Part shown: one piece after another, positions 34,765 through 42,881 of the stretch | How positions within the stretch are numbered: the stretch's first letter is position 1 | How the letters are laid out: every line of letters begins with the position of its first letter | NCBI GenBank assembly: GCA_015243575.1 | Contig: CP042469.1 | Span: 806,001 to 870,000, forward strand | Direction of reading: 5' to 3' | From: Clostridiales bacterium | Lineage (GTDB): Bacteria > Bacillota > Clostridia > Peptostreptococcales > Anaerovoracaceae | Length of the DNA stretch: 64,000 bases | The notes under the pieces: generated by a model | Told to the model about the DNA's origin: nothing | The model's database searches: none | What the model saw: the letters and a program-made list of their open reading frames with translations, nothing else | Program-made: the position numbers and the translations under genes

Positions 34765-35533
34765 TCTATTTTGCTTTCATGGCGTTGATCACAAGGTCGG
34801 GACAACCATGGTATCCCAATCAATTGCAGAGGCCATATCTCTTGGCAGCCCCAATTTGAAACTTCTTTTTATCTCAATGAATGGAAGGGAAAGCGCTGAA
34901 TATGTAAAAGAAACCCCTGTTTCCATCGATGCCATGAAATTTCACATTGACAATAAGATGATCAACGGCAGTGATTTTATGAAAACCTGCAGTCATAAAG
35001 GGAATTTCTATATGATGGCTGGAATCTCCAATGAACTAGAAGCACGGTATTATTATCCAGACATGGCCAGATATCTGCTGGAAGAAATTGCGCCGGAGTT
35101 TGATCTCATATTAGCAGATTGTGGAAATGAGATAGACAACGGTCTTGCAATAGGAGCATTGTCTTCTGCTGAGGAAATCTTTCTTGTGGCGACGCAGCAG
35201 GAGACCGGAATCCGCCGCTTTGAAAAGAACAAGAGGATTATGGAGAATCTGGGAATCGCTATTTCCGCATGTATTATTAATAAATACTATGAGCAGGATC
35301 CCATAGGACTTTCTTATCTTGCCGGACGGATGGAAATTGAAAAGGAACGTCTCTGGAAACTCAACACTGCGGATTATTCCCGTCAGGCAGAGATGGAATA
35401 CAAGACACTTTTGGAATATCGAAATGAGGCATACACAAAGGATATTGTCGCAGTTGCAAATTATATTCTCAGGAAAAATGGGTTTGAGGAATTTGCGAAA
35501 CAAAGGAAAAGCAGATGGAAAAGTTTCATTTAG
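34754..35533 (+). CDS. TadZ/CpaE-like MinD-family ATPase, atypical P-loop
   Basis: 259 residues from a TTG start 6 bp after GGAGGAG. The N-terminus IHNLFCFHGVDHKVGTTMVSQSIAEA aligns with the ParA/MinD deviant P-loop (KGGVGKT), but the first lysine/glycine pattern is lost: HGVDHKVGTT. A Walker B-like LILADCGNEID remains. TadZ/CpaE proteins locate the pilus machine at the pole and often have weak ATPase sites. It overlaps the previous gene by 11 bp and the TadA-like gene by 19 bp. Confidence 0.75.
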   Translation: MIHNLFCFHGVDHKVGTTMVSQSIAEAISLGSPNLKLLFISMNGRESAEYVKETPVSIDAMKFHIDNKMINGSDFMKTCSHKGNFYMMAGISNELEARYYYPDMARYLLEEIAPEFDLILADCGNEIDNGLAIGALSSAEEIFLVATQQETGIRRFEKNKRIMENLGIAISACIINKYYEQDPIGLSYLAGRMEIEKERLWKLNTADYSRQAEMEYKTLLEYRNEAYTKDIVAVANYILRKNGFEEFAKQRKSRWKSFI

Positions 35534-36873
35534 GGGATTATATCAAAAATCAAACGACGGAGACGCTTCGTAAAAGCATAGATTTTCAGAAACTTTGCCA
35601 TAGAGTAAACCTTGAATTTCTGAAAGAATGGGAAAGTGGGAAGGAAAATTTAGATTCTGCTTTAAGGATACAAAAAAAGGCGATTATCGGATATGAGAAT
35701 GAGGTTGCATACTTTAAAAGCAGAATCCTTGAATCCATCAGACGGTATGGTGCCGAGAACGCTTCTTATCCATCCTGGTATGAAAGTCTTGAGGACGGGA
35801 TTTATCAGGAGAACTGGGGACTAGCGGGGGTTTCTGAGTGGTTCACAGCATCGTTTTCTGAAAGCAGCTCTGCAAAAATTATCGGTGACAGAATCTATTT
35901 CTTGGAAAATGGTCAAATGTGCTTGAAGTCTCAGAAAATTACGAAAGAGCGAAGAGAACAGATGATTCGGGCATTCCTGCTGCTAACCCCCGAGGAACGA
36001 CTTGATAAGGAGACCCATGAAGTCTATATGCTTGATGGAACGAGAGTAACCATATTTGGAGGCGGGATGACGAAAAAGGGTCAGGATGTCATCATCTTTC
36101 GCCGCTACATTATCCCCAATTACAGCTTTGAAGAACAGGCGGCAAGAGGTACCATTCCTATGGAATCCGTTGAACTCTTTAAGATCATGGTACGTCTTGG
36201 ATACAATGTGGCATTTACAGGAGCGGTTAGAACCGCTAAAACCACCTTTCTTTCCACATGGCAGAGCTATGAGGATCCGTCCTTGGAAGGGGTGTTGGTT
36301 GAAACAGATCCGGAGATACCGATCCATCAGCTGATGCCGGAAGCACCAATTTTACAGCTGCTGGCAGATAATGAAAAGCTGAAGCATTTGTCCAAAAACC
36401 TTTTGAGAAGCGATGCCGACTACTTTATTCTTGCGGAAGCAAGGGATGGTATCGCGTTGGATACCGCTGTGAAGGTGGCAAGTAAAGGCACCAGGCGTAT
36501 GAAAATCACCTTTCATACAAGGGAGCCTCTGGATTTTTGCTATGATGTTGCTTTTGAAATCATCAAGAGTATGGGGGGAGACCTTGAGAATACAGCAAGA
36601 AAAGTGGCTGTCAGCTTTGATTACATCTTTCATTTTATTCAGCTGAAAAACAAAAGCCAAAAGAGGCTGAAAGGAATCTATGAATTAAGCTTGAATAGAG
36701 AATTAATGCAGATCAATATCAGGCAGATTTGCACCTATGATCACTGTTTGGATACATGGAGCTGGGACTTTGCAATTGGTGAGGATAAGAAAAGGCTTGG
36801 AGAAGAAGAAGATTCCGCTGCGTTAGAAATGTTTGTGGAAAGACTTCGCAGTCTATCACAGAAGGGAGCATAG
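35515..36873 (+). CDS. TadA/CpaF-like secretion ATPase
   Basis: 452 residues. The N-terminal domain is followed by a VirB11/TadA core: IIFRRYIIPNYSFEEQ, P-loop region VAFTGAVRTAKTTFLSTW (normally GGTGSGKTT), ETDPEIPIHQL, and Walker B-like DYFILAEARDGIALDTAV. The glycines of the P-loop are changed (GAVRTAKTT) but K-T-T is kept, so ATP binding is likely still possible. In Tad systems this ATPase drives pilin polymerisation. Confidence 0.8.
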   Translation: MEKFHLGDYIKNQTTETLRKSIDFQKLCHRVNLEFLKEWESGKENLDSALRIQKKAIIGYENEVAYFKSRILESIRRYGAENASYPSWYESLEDGIYQENWGLAGVSEWFTASFSESSSAKIIGDRIYFLENGQMCLKSQKITKERREQMIRAFLLLTPEERLDKETHEVYMLDGTRVTIFGGGMTKKGQDVIIFRRYIIPNYSFEEQAARGTIPMESVELFKIMVRLGYNVAFTGAVRTAKTTFLSTWQSYEDPSLEGVLVETDPEIPIHQLMPEAPILQLLADNEKLKHLSKNLLRSDADYFILAEARDGIALDTAVKVASKGTRRMKITFHTREPLDFCYDVAFEIIKSMGGDLENTARKVAVSFDYIFHFIQLKNKSQKRLKGIYELSLNRELMQINIRQICTYDHCLDTWSWDFAIGEDKKRLGEEEDSAALEMFVERLRSLSQKGA

Positions 36874-36875
36874 AA

Positions 36876-37898
36876 ATGATTGCTGAGCTGGAACAAAAAG
36901 CAGGTTTTTTTGCGGACCTGGAAAAAAGTACCGGAACCTTTGTGAATTTCGAAAAACCAGAAGTTCTGGCTGTTCTTGCGGTAGCGATCCTATATCTGCT
37001 GCTGATCACGGGAGTATGGATTACCTATCGGGTGCGAATTCGGAGCGTCATGGCTAAAATTCGAATGCACAATCGGCTGAAGGCAAGAAAGAAAATGCTC
37101 AGACAGGATTCAGCTCTGGAGCGGCATCTGAGAAGTGTTTTGTCTGCCGCACAGAATAAGCCAATGGAACCCAAAGCATATCTTGTGATGTCGATCATTA
37201 TTTTTGCATGCATACTGACAGCTGGACTAAGGAGCGCGTCGCCGATATCAGCCTTTCTAATGGCGCTCCTGCTTACACTGATGCCATATCTAATGCTTCG
37301 GGTCAAAGTAGAGACGATGCGAAGGAAGAGCAGCTATGAAGGAGAAAAACTGATTTCAGAAGTTCTATGCCAGTATCGAATCTGTGAATATAATGTCTAC
37401 AAAACCATGGAGCAGGTGATTTTGATCTCGGAAGGAACAAAAATTACAGGAAAACTAATGTTCAAGCTTTTACTTGAACTGCGAAATACTGGAGATCCTC
37501 AGATCATAAAGGATGCTACAGAGCGTTTTGCTTATGGAATCAACACCAATTGGAGTAGGATGCTTGCAAACAGCATTCGTGTAGCAGCGGAAAGCGGCAT
37601 GAACGTATCACTTGCTTTGGAAGATATCCTCATTCAGCTTAGGGAGGCGAGGCAGCTATTTGAAGAACGGAAGCGGCTCAATGCTGAGTCTGTCAGAATG
37701 GTGGTTTTTCTGGCACCGGTAATGTATCTGGGCACTATACTCATGTCAGTGAAGTATCTAGGCATCCCCGTTTCAAAGCTGATTCGAAATCAACTGTATA
37801 CGGAGCAGGGTTTTCTTCTTATACTCGTAATCATCTTCTTGTTTTTAATCAATTTGGCGTTGATAGAAATCATTAATAATCAGCGCTTTGATTATTGA
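36876..37898 (+). CDS. TadB-like inner-membrane protein
   Basis: 340 residues with an N-terminal soluble part and helices at about 32-50, 108-125, 130-150, 280-297 and 312-333. The soluble middle contains the GspF-like pattern LANSIRVAAESGMNVSLALEDI. It starts 2 bp after the TadA-like gene. With the following gene it would form the platform of a Tad/Flp machine. Confidence 0.72.
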   Translation: MIAELEQKAGFFADLEKSTGTFVNFEKPEVLAVLAVAILYLLLITGVWITYRVRIRSVMAKIRMHNRLKARKKMLRQDSALERHLRSVLSAAQNKPMEPKAYLVMSIIIFACILTAGLRSASPISAFLMALLLTLMPYLMLRVKVETMRRKSSYEGEKLISEVLCQYRICEYNVYKTMEQVILISEGTKITGKLMFKLLLELRNTGDPQIIKDATERFAYGINTNWSRMLANSIRVAAESGMNVSLALEDILIQLREARQLFEERKRLNAESVRMVVFLAPVMYLGTILMSVKYLGIPVSKLIRNQLYTEQGFLLILVIIFLFLINLALIEIINNQRFDY

Positions 37899-37949
37899 TC
37901 ATTGGGCAGAAGTATGGCTTTTCAGCGAATGGAATAAATGGAGGACCGA

Positions 37950-38654
37950 ATGAATATAGGCTGGCTTGAATATTGGTATAGAGGGATTCCCATGGGGCTT
38001 ATGGGTGTTTTCCTAACTGGAATTTTTATTATAAAAGACCGCAGACTCTGGGTCTTTAGTTTGCAGCGAAGACTTGAACTTAGAAGCAGTGCTGTTCTAA
38101 AAGCAAGAAGCAGCAGTGAGAGAGAATTCAGACAGCATAAGACCGGCATTTTTGAGATGCCCTCCCGTATCATCAGAAACATAAGGGAACAGAGTATGGA
38201 CAAGGAAATCCTTGAGGCCATTGCATTTCTTCGAAATCTCGCAACGCTTGGCAGGGGGAAAACAAGCAGCTCCGACTATATCATTGAACGATTATCGGAG
38301 CACAATGGTATCCTTCAGCCTGTTTATGTAAAAATGCTGAGCTTGCTCCGTATGAATCAATCCACAGCGGCGGCAGAATATTTTGCAAAAAAAGTCGGTA
38401 CTACTGCTGGCCGGGATTTTGCCGGACTGCTGATTCAATGGGATCGTCTGGAGCCCACCGGGTTATTGGAAACGCTGCTTTCGTATGAAAAGAGCATAAA
38501 AGCGGTAAGGGTTACCTATCAGAAAAAAAGAGATGAGATTGTAAGTGAATTGATTTACTTTCCGGTAGTAGTGAACATCCTGGCTATCTTTATTAATTTT
38601 ATTTATATTGCGTATTTTATCGATCAGAAGGAATTGCTGCAGTTATTTATGTAG
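37950..38654 (+). CDS. TadC-like inner-membrane protein
   Basis: 234 residues with an N-terminal helix (about 14-30) and a C-terminal helix (about 205-225), and GspF-type middle sequence. It is shorter than most TadC proteins. The ATG at 37950 is chosen because the in-frame ATG at 37938 overlaps the GGAGG ribosome site. Confidence 0.65.
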   Translation: MNIGWLEYWYRGIPMGLMGVFLTGIFIIKDRRLWVFSLQRRLELRSSAVLKARSSSEREFRQHKTGIFEMPSRIIRNIREQSMDKEILEAIAFLRNLATLGRGKTSSSDYIIERLSEHNGILQPVYVKMLSLLRMNQSTAAAEYFAKKVGTTAGRDFAGLLIQWDRLEPTGLLETLLSYEKSIKAVRVTYQKKRDEIVSELIYFPVVVNILAIFINFIYIAYFIDQKELLQLFM

Positions 38655-38675
38655 CAAAAGTAAAGGAGAGTTGAA

Positions 38676-38813
38676 ATGAAACAAATTATCGTAATGATTG
38701 CGATGGTTCTCCTGGGGATTACCATTGCAGGTTTTGTAGGGGAATTTAAAGGAAGCGCTGAAACCATATCGGATAGTGCCAATTCTAGAATTGTAACAAT
38801 TACCTCTCCGTGA
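38676..38813 (+). CDS. Small pilin-like protein, 45 residues
   Basis: A short gene with a strong site AAGGAG before ATG. The product MKQIIVMIAMVLLGITIAGF is followed by a 25-residue polar tail ending TITSP. One hydrophobic helix with a short tail is the size and shape of a Flp pilin subunit. The next gene encodes a paralog with the same MKQxIV start and LLGITI core. No Flp-type G/XXXXEY cleavage motif is visible, so the pilin assignment is from context. Confidence 0.65.
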   Translation: MKQIIVMIAMVLLGITIAGFVGEFKGSAETISDSANSRIVTITSP

Positions 38814-38841
38814 GGAATTTGATGAAAGGGGGGAGGCTCCG

Positions 38842-38988
38842 ATGAAGCAATTCATTGTACTTTGCAGCACGATTCTTCTGGGGATTACCATTTACAATAT
38901 GATCATGGGACCTGCGGACAGCTCGGTTATCAATGTGGTGGGTGACATCTGGGAACAGGGAATTCAAGTCAGGACGAACAATCCTTGA
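38842..38988 (+). CDS. Small pilin-like protein, 48 residues, paralog of upstream gene
   Basis: Preceded by GGGAGG. Residues 1-17 (MKQFIVLCSTILLGITI) match the previous product at MKQ-IV and LLGITI, then a different 30-residue tail ends NNP. Single hydrophobic helix. A tandem duplication inside the Tad-like operon. Both genes are below the usual length cut-off of gene finders. Confidence 0.65.
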   Translation: MKQFIVLCSTILLGITIYNMIMGPADSSVINVVGDIWEQGIQVRTNNP

Positions 38989-39019
38989 GGATTACTTTGT
39001 GGTCGAGAGAAGGTGAATT

Positions 39020-39433
39020 ATGAAACAGCTTATTGTTCTAATGGGGGTATTGCCCATTATGTTGGTTTTTCTGTTTCAATATGCTTTGGATCAGAAGAAT
39101 AATGAACGGATTAACCGATTTCAGGAATATGTGTATCAAGCCAAGGAACAGGCCAAGCAGGAAGGCTGCTTTACGCCTAGTATCAGAAACGAACTCTCAA
39201 CTAAGATCACGGACACGTTTGGAGTCACAGAAGGAGAGATGATTCTGGCACTCGAGGCGGTTCCTCAGTACCGCACCACAGCCTTTGACGAAAGAGAGCT
39301 GATTTATTATAAGGTCTCAGTTCCCATCGAAAAGATCATGGCAGGTAATCGATTTTTTGGCATCTCTGATGCGGACAATCAAGGGATGTATACCATTGAA
39401 AGCTGGACTGCCAGTGAGCGGTTGAGAGATTGA
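39020..39433 (+). CDS. Pseudopilin-like secreted protein
   Basis: 137 residues starting MKQLIVLMGVLPIMLVFLFQ, which repeats the MKQxIV start of the two preceding micro-genes, followed by a globular C-terminal domain with a single cysteine. The single N-terminal helix and operon position suggest a minor pseudopilin. I recognise no catalytic motif. RBS GAGAAGGTG. Confidence 0.65.
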   Translation: MKQLIVLMGVLPIMLVFLFQYALDQKNNERINRFQEYVYQAKEQAKQEGCFTPSIRNELSTKITDTFGVTEGEMILALEAVPQYRTTAFDERELIYYKVSVPIEKIMAGNRFFGISDADNQGMYTIESWTASERLRD

Positions 39434-39436
39434 GCG

Positions 39437-39886
39437 ATGAAAGTTTTTATTGTATTTATGGCGATTTTTGTGATCCATGTCAGTTTTCTTTCCTACCAAG
39501 GGGATATGGGAAGATATGTGCAGAGCAGGAACTTTTTAAAGGCAACTGCGGAAGAGTGTGCAGCCGGGGCGGCGCTGTACTATGACCGAGAAGCGTATGG
39601 ACAAGGGAACTTTCACTTTTCCTACGAAGAGGGAAAACAATACATAGAATATATCTTAGAGCATGGTATGGCAGCAGCTCCCCTTCCTCAGGGAAGTCGT
39701 ATCTCCTATGAGGTAGTCTTTCAGGATGATCACTTGGGATACGAGAACGATCCAGAAAGTGATGAGCGCAACAATATTCCATCAGTAACTGTCACGCTGA
39801 ACGCAAAGACACAAGATCTCTTTGCGCTGCCTTTTTTTGAGGTAACGGAAATAACGAGGGCAGCCCGGTATGAGCTGCCACAGTAG
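39437..39886 (+). CDS. TadE/TadF-like pseudopilin
   Basis: 149 residues: short N-terminal hydrophobic helix (MKVFIVFMAIFVIHVSFL), then an extracellular domain with AEECAAGAALYYDREAYGQG, resembling the EECA/AAxxA pattern after the TadE helix. It begins 3 bp after the preceding stop and ends the operon, followed by a terminator. Confidence 0.65.
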   Translation: MKVFIVFMAIFVIHVSFLSYQGDMGRYVQSRNFLKATAEECAAGAALYYDREAYGQGNFHFSYEEGKQYIEYILEHGMAAAPLPQGSRISYEVVFQDDHLGYENDPESDERNNIPSVTVTLNAKTQDLFALPFFEVTEITRAARYELPQ

Positions 39887-39932
39887 ATCAGTGTTTTTCA
39901 GCTTGAGCTGCCGCAGCAGATATATCGTTCCG

Positions 39933-39964
39933 CTCCCGGACTGCTGCGCAGTTCGGGAGTTTTT
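39933..39964 (+). terminator. Intrinsic terminator of Tad-like operon
   Basis: CTCCCGGACT (39933-39942) pairs with AGTTCGGGAG (39950-39959) around GCTGCGC, then TTTTT. Confidence 0.9.
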
Positions 39965-39978
39965 CAATTCAAGTCCTA

Positions 39979-40866
39979 TTAAATAGAAAAAGTTTTCACG
40001 GATGGAAGCCATGGTTCCAATATTTCAAAGGGTATTCTCATGCCCTTGATACTTTCACCGATAAACACGGATGGTTTCAGAGCGCCGTGATAATCGCTGC
40101 CGCCTGATGCTAAGAGACGGTTGTCTCTGCAATATCCGAGTAAAAATTCCGTTTTTTCTTTATCATGGAGGGAATGGTAGCATTCAATGCCATCAAGGGC
40201 TCGGAGGCTCACGATGGAATCCAGCAGCTCCAAATGGTTTTCTGCAAAGTACCCATAAAGATGAGCCAAAAAAGATTTCCCTCCTGCCTTTCTGATTAGA
40301 GCTGCTATCTCTGAAACTGTAGGATAATCCTTCGCTTGATTCAGGAAGAAGGGACTTTCTTCGTTGTTGATGCAGGTACGGTAAAATGCGTTGATGCTGC
40401 CCCATATTTCTTGAGAGAAGAACATTTCGTTCTCTGGATATTTCCTTAAATCCCTATGAATTACCTGAGTTGCGAAAGGCTTTCCGCTCGTTATTGAGAG
40501 CGTATCTGTCATCTGGATTCCCAGGTTCTTACATATCTCTTTCATTTTATTGATATATTGGTTTTCTCGTTCCAGAAACCGTTCGTCGGATAACAGACCG
40601 GATTCTGCGATGGTATCAAAATCAAGGCCATAGCCGAGTACCTCGATGGGCATTTTATTGTGAACAACAGAAAATTCACATCCCGGTATCAGAACACCCG
40701 GATAGGATTCCCTGTGTTTTCCCTCTTTCAGCTTATGATAAGCCTCCATAGAGTCATGGTCGGTTATGGAAATATATCGCAGCCCAGCATGGGCGGCTTT
40801 CTTTAAAATCAACTGCGGCTCATCAGAACCATCAGATGAAGTGGTGTGGAGATGAAGATCGATCAT
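39979..40866 (-). CDS. PHP-domain phosphoesterase
   Basis: 295 residues. PHP metal-site motifs: MIDLHLHTTSSDGSD at the N-terminus, ITDHDSM (about 34-40), PGCEFSV and a C-terminal SGGSDYHG. Related to TrpH/YciV, which act on 3',5'-nucleoside bisphosphates or RNA 5' ends; the exact substrate is unknown. The ATG at 40866 is used since AAGGAGG lies 6-7 bp upstream. Confidence 0.88.
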   Translation of the reverse strand: MIDLHLHTTSSDGSDEPQLILKKAAHAGLRYISITDHDSMEAYHKLKEGKHRESYPGVLIPGCEFSVVHNKMPIEVLGYGLDFDTIAESGLLSDERFLERENQYINKMKEICKNLGIQMTDTLSITSGKPFATQVIHRDLRKYPENEMFFSQEIWGSINAFYRTCINNEESPFFLNQAKDYPTVSEIAALIRKAGGKSFLAHLYGYFAENHLELLDSIVSLRALDGIECYHSLHDKEKTEFLLGYCRDNRLLASGGSDYHGALKPSVFIGESIKGMRIPFEILEPWLPSVKTFSI

Positions 40867-41093
40867 GTCAGCCTCCTTAGAATCATTCAATCAATTTATT
40901 TTACTATGATATGGATCATATTACAATTCTGGTTCCAAATAGGCAGATTTATTTATCGATATGGAAGAGAAAGGGATATCTCAGTTTGATTGCTTTTGGT
41001 ATAATGATAATATCAATGAAAATGGAGATAATAACAGCCGCGGCAACGATATCAAAGCTTAATGGAGAGTGTTTTCCATACGGAGTAATCATG

Positions 41094-41987
41094 ATGAATG
41101 TTAAGAATGCTAAAACTCAGATCGGAACAGGAAAAAAAACAATTTTAAGGAGAGCAAAGCTGGGGATCTTGATTTTTGTTCTACTGGCAGTAATACTGAT
41201 TGCTTTGGATGTTCTTCCGGAGGGAAGCGGCGTGTGGAAGCCGGATTACCAGAAAATCGATTTAGATTCCATCCTTGTCAAGGCGCAATTGTCAGAAGAT
41301 GACTATCATGCTCTATTTCTTCAAACCGGGTTGGGCAAGGCTGCTGTTGATGAGATTTTTTTAAATAATATAGGGATTCGCAGAGAACGGACCATAGAAG
41401 AGTACCAGAATAATTTCTTTGCTTCCGGGGATTACGAATGCCGCAATGTAGCGATATTTGTTAATGAGGAGCGAATCAGAAACGACGATGGAGCACCGGT
41501 TAAAGGCTTCGAAATCGCTGATTTGAAGAACGGTGATGTCTTGATCACGAAAGCAACCCATACGGTGGGGTGGAGGCATGGACATGCGGCAATTGTTACC
41601 GATGCAACTCGGGGAGAGACACTTGAAGCAATCCTTTTGGGGAATCCATCTCTCCTTCAAAATACAAGCAAATGGCAAACCTTCCCTAGTTATATTCAGC
41701 TTCGTTTGAAGGAGGATTTCAAGGGAGATGCAGAGCGAATTGCCGAATATGCGAAGGAAAATTTTAATGGGATACCCTATGGACTTTTCACAGGAATACC
41801 GAATAAGGCACCTCTGGAAGTCAAGAAGACCCAGTGCTCTCATTTGGTTTGGTATCCATATATGCATTTTGGATATGATATAGACTCCGACGGCTCTTGG
41901 CTGGTCACACCAAAAGATATTGCAAACAGCGATCTTTTTGATGTGGTGCAGGTTTTTGGTGTTAATCCGGAGGAGGTTTGGCCGTAG
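41094..41987 (+). CDS. Permuted papain-fold (YiiX-like) protein
   Basis: About 297 residues: N-terminal membrane helix (about 24-43, LGILIFVLLAVILIALDVL) and an extracytoplasmic domain of the circularly permuted NlpC/P60 (YiiX/DUF830) group. His is in HGHAAIVTD and Cys in TQCSHLVWYPY, in the permuted order His before Cys. Members are amidases or peptidases acting on lipids or cell wall; substrate unknown. Either ATG 41091 or 41094 follows GGAG. Confidence 0.8.
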   Translation: MNVKNAKTQIGTGKKTILRRAKLGILIFVLLAVILIALDVLPEGSGVWKPDYQKIDLDSILVKAQLSEDDYHALFLQTGLGKAAVDEIFLNNIGIRRERTIEEYQNNFFASGDYECRNVAIFVNEERIRNDDGAPVKGFEIADLKNGDVLITKATHTVGWRHGHAAIVTDATRGETLEAILLGNPSLLQNTSKWQTFPSYIQLRLKEDFKGDAERIAEYAKENFNGIPYGLFTGIPNKAPLEVKKTQCSHLVWYPYMHFGYDIDSDGSWLVTPKDIANSDLFDVVQVFGVNPEEVWP

Positions 41988-42105
41988 CGTAACCCAGATA
42001 CGGCTGTTGTTAAACTGGATTCCATAGAACAACTAGGCTGTATCCTCAGGATAATACGGATACATCCGAAGGATCGTCAGGATGCCAAGGTAACCCTGGA
42101 AAATG

Positions 42106-42681
42106 CTAAAATGAAAAGAAACCTGCAATTGCCAAGTGACCCTCAACAGTAGGGTGTAGGCCATCGATAAGATATTCATATGGATTTTCTTCTGAGTATA
42201 ATGCTGCAAATTTTGCCTGTACATCAATGATTCTCACGTTGTTTTTTTCGCCATACTCCAATAATCGTGAACGAAGAGACATAAGCTTATGGTTTACTTC
42301 AGCATAGTCAATGTCCGGTAACCAAAGCTTTGATGCCATGAGCGGACTGGTCAGCAGCGGTGTCATCAGAATCGGCTCGATTGCATTGGCTCGTGCTATC
42401 AATACCATTTCATTCATATATGCAAGAACCCCTTGTGGTGTTTCAAGCTGATATATAAAATCATTGGTACCCGTCAGCACCACTGCGGCTGATGGTTTGT
42501 GGGCAACGACATCTCGCTGAAAGCGGAGCACAATATTAGAGGAAACATCACCATTTTCCCCTTTGTTTATGATTTCATGGCCAGAGGCTTCTCTCCACAG
42601 ACTGACAAAGCACTGGCTTCGCTTCAGGGGAAAGCCATTAACAATACTGTTGCCGATACATACTATTTTCAACGTTTCCAC
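42106..42681 (-). CDS. SGNH/GDSL-type hydrolase
   Basis: 191 residues with the SGNH blocks IVCIGNSIVNG (catalytic Ser in GNS), GENGDVSSN (block II Gly), VVLTGTND (block III) and DGLHPTVEGH (catalytic Asp and His). No signal peptide, so probably an intracellular esterase or thioesterase. The stop codon is near the 3' end of the preceding convergent gene. Confidence 0.9.
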   Translation of the reverse strand: METLKIVCIGNSIVNGFPLKRSQCFVSLWREASGHEIINKGENGDVSSNIVLRFQRDVVAHKPSAAVVLTGTNDFIYQLETPQGVLAYMNEMVLIARANAIEPILMTPLLTSPLMASKLWLPDIDYAEVNHKLMSLRSRLLEYGEKNNVRIIDVQAKFAALYSEENPYEYLIDGLHPTVEGHLAIAGFFSF

Positions 42682-42690
42682 TCCCTTTTC

Positions 42691-42718
42691 TTGACAAATT
42701 CATCCTATTGCATATAAT
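42691..42718 (+). promoter_or_regulatory. Putative promoter of thrS
   Basis: TTGACA 42691-42696, 16-bp spacer, TATAAT 42713-42718. The leader of about 160 nt includes a GAGGC/GCCTC hairpin but no T-box core sequence, so threonine-tRNA control by a T-box is not supported. Confidence 0.65.
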
Positions 42719-42881
42719 TATAGTGAGGCAAACTGTCTATCGCCTCATTGATTTTTGCCCAAATCTTGCAGTAAAAATATTCCAGTATCTTTGATTTTCT
42801 ACAGATGCATTATAATATTGGGCAAATTTATTGTCAATTATTGAGTAAGATAAAACAAGAGTTATGAACCAGGAGGTATTT

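Noticed and set aside
42719-42881. Possible T-box riboswitch before thrS
   Set aside because: No T-box core (AGGGTGGNACCGCG-like) or specifier-stem pattern is seen in the leader; only a small hairpin.
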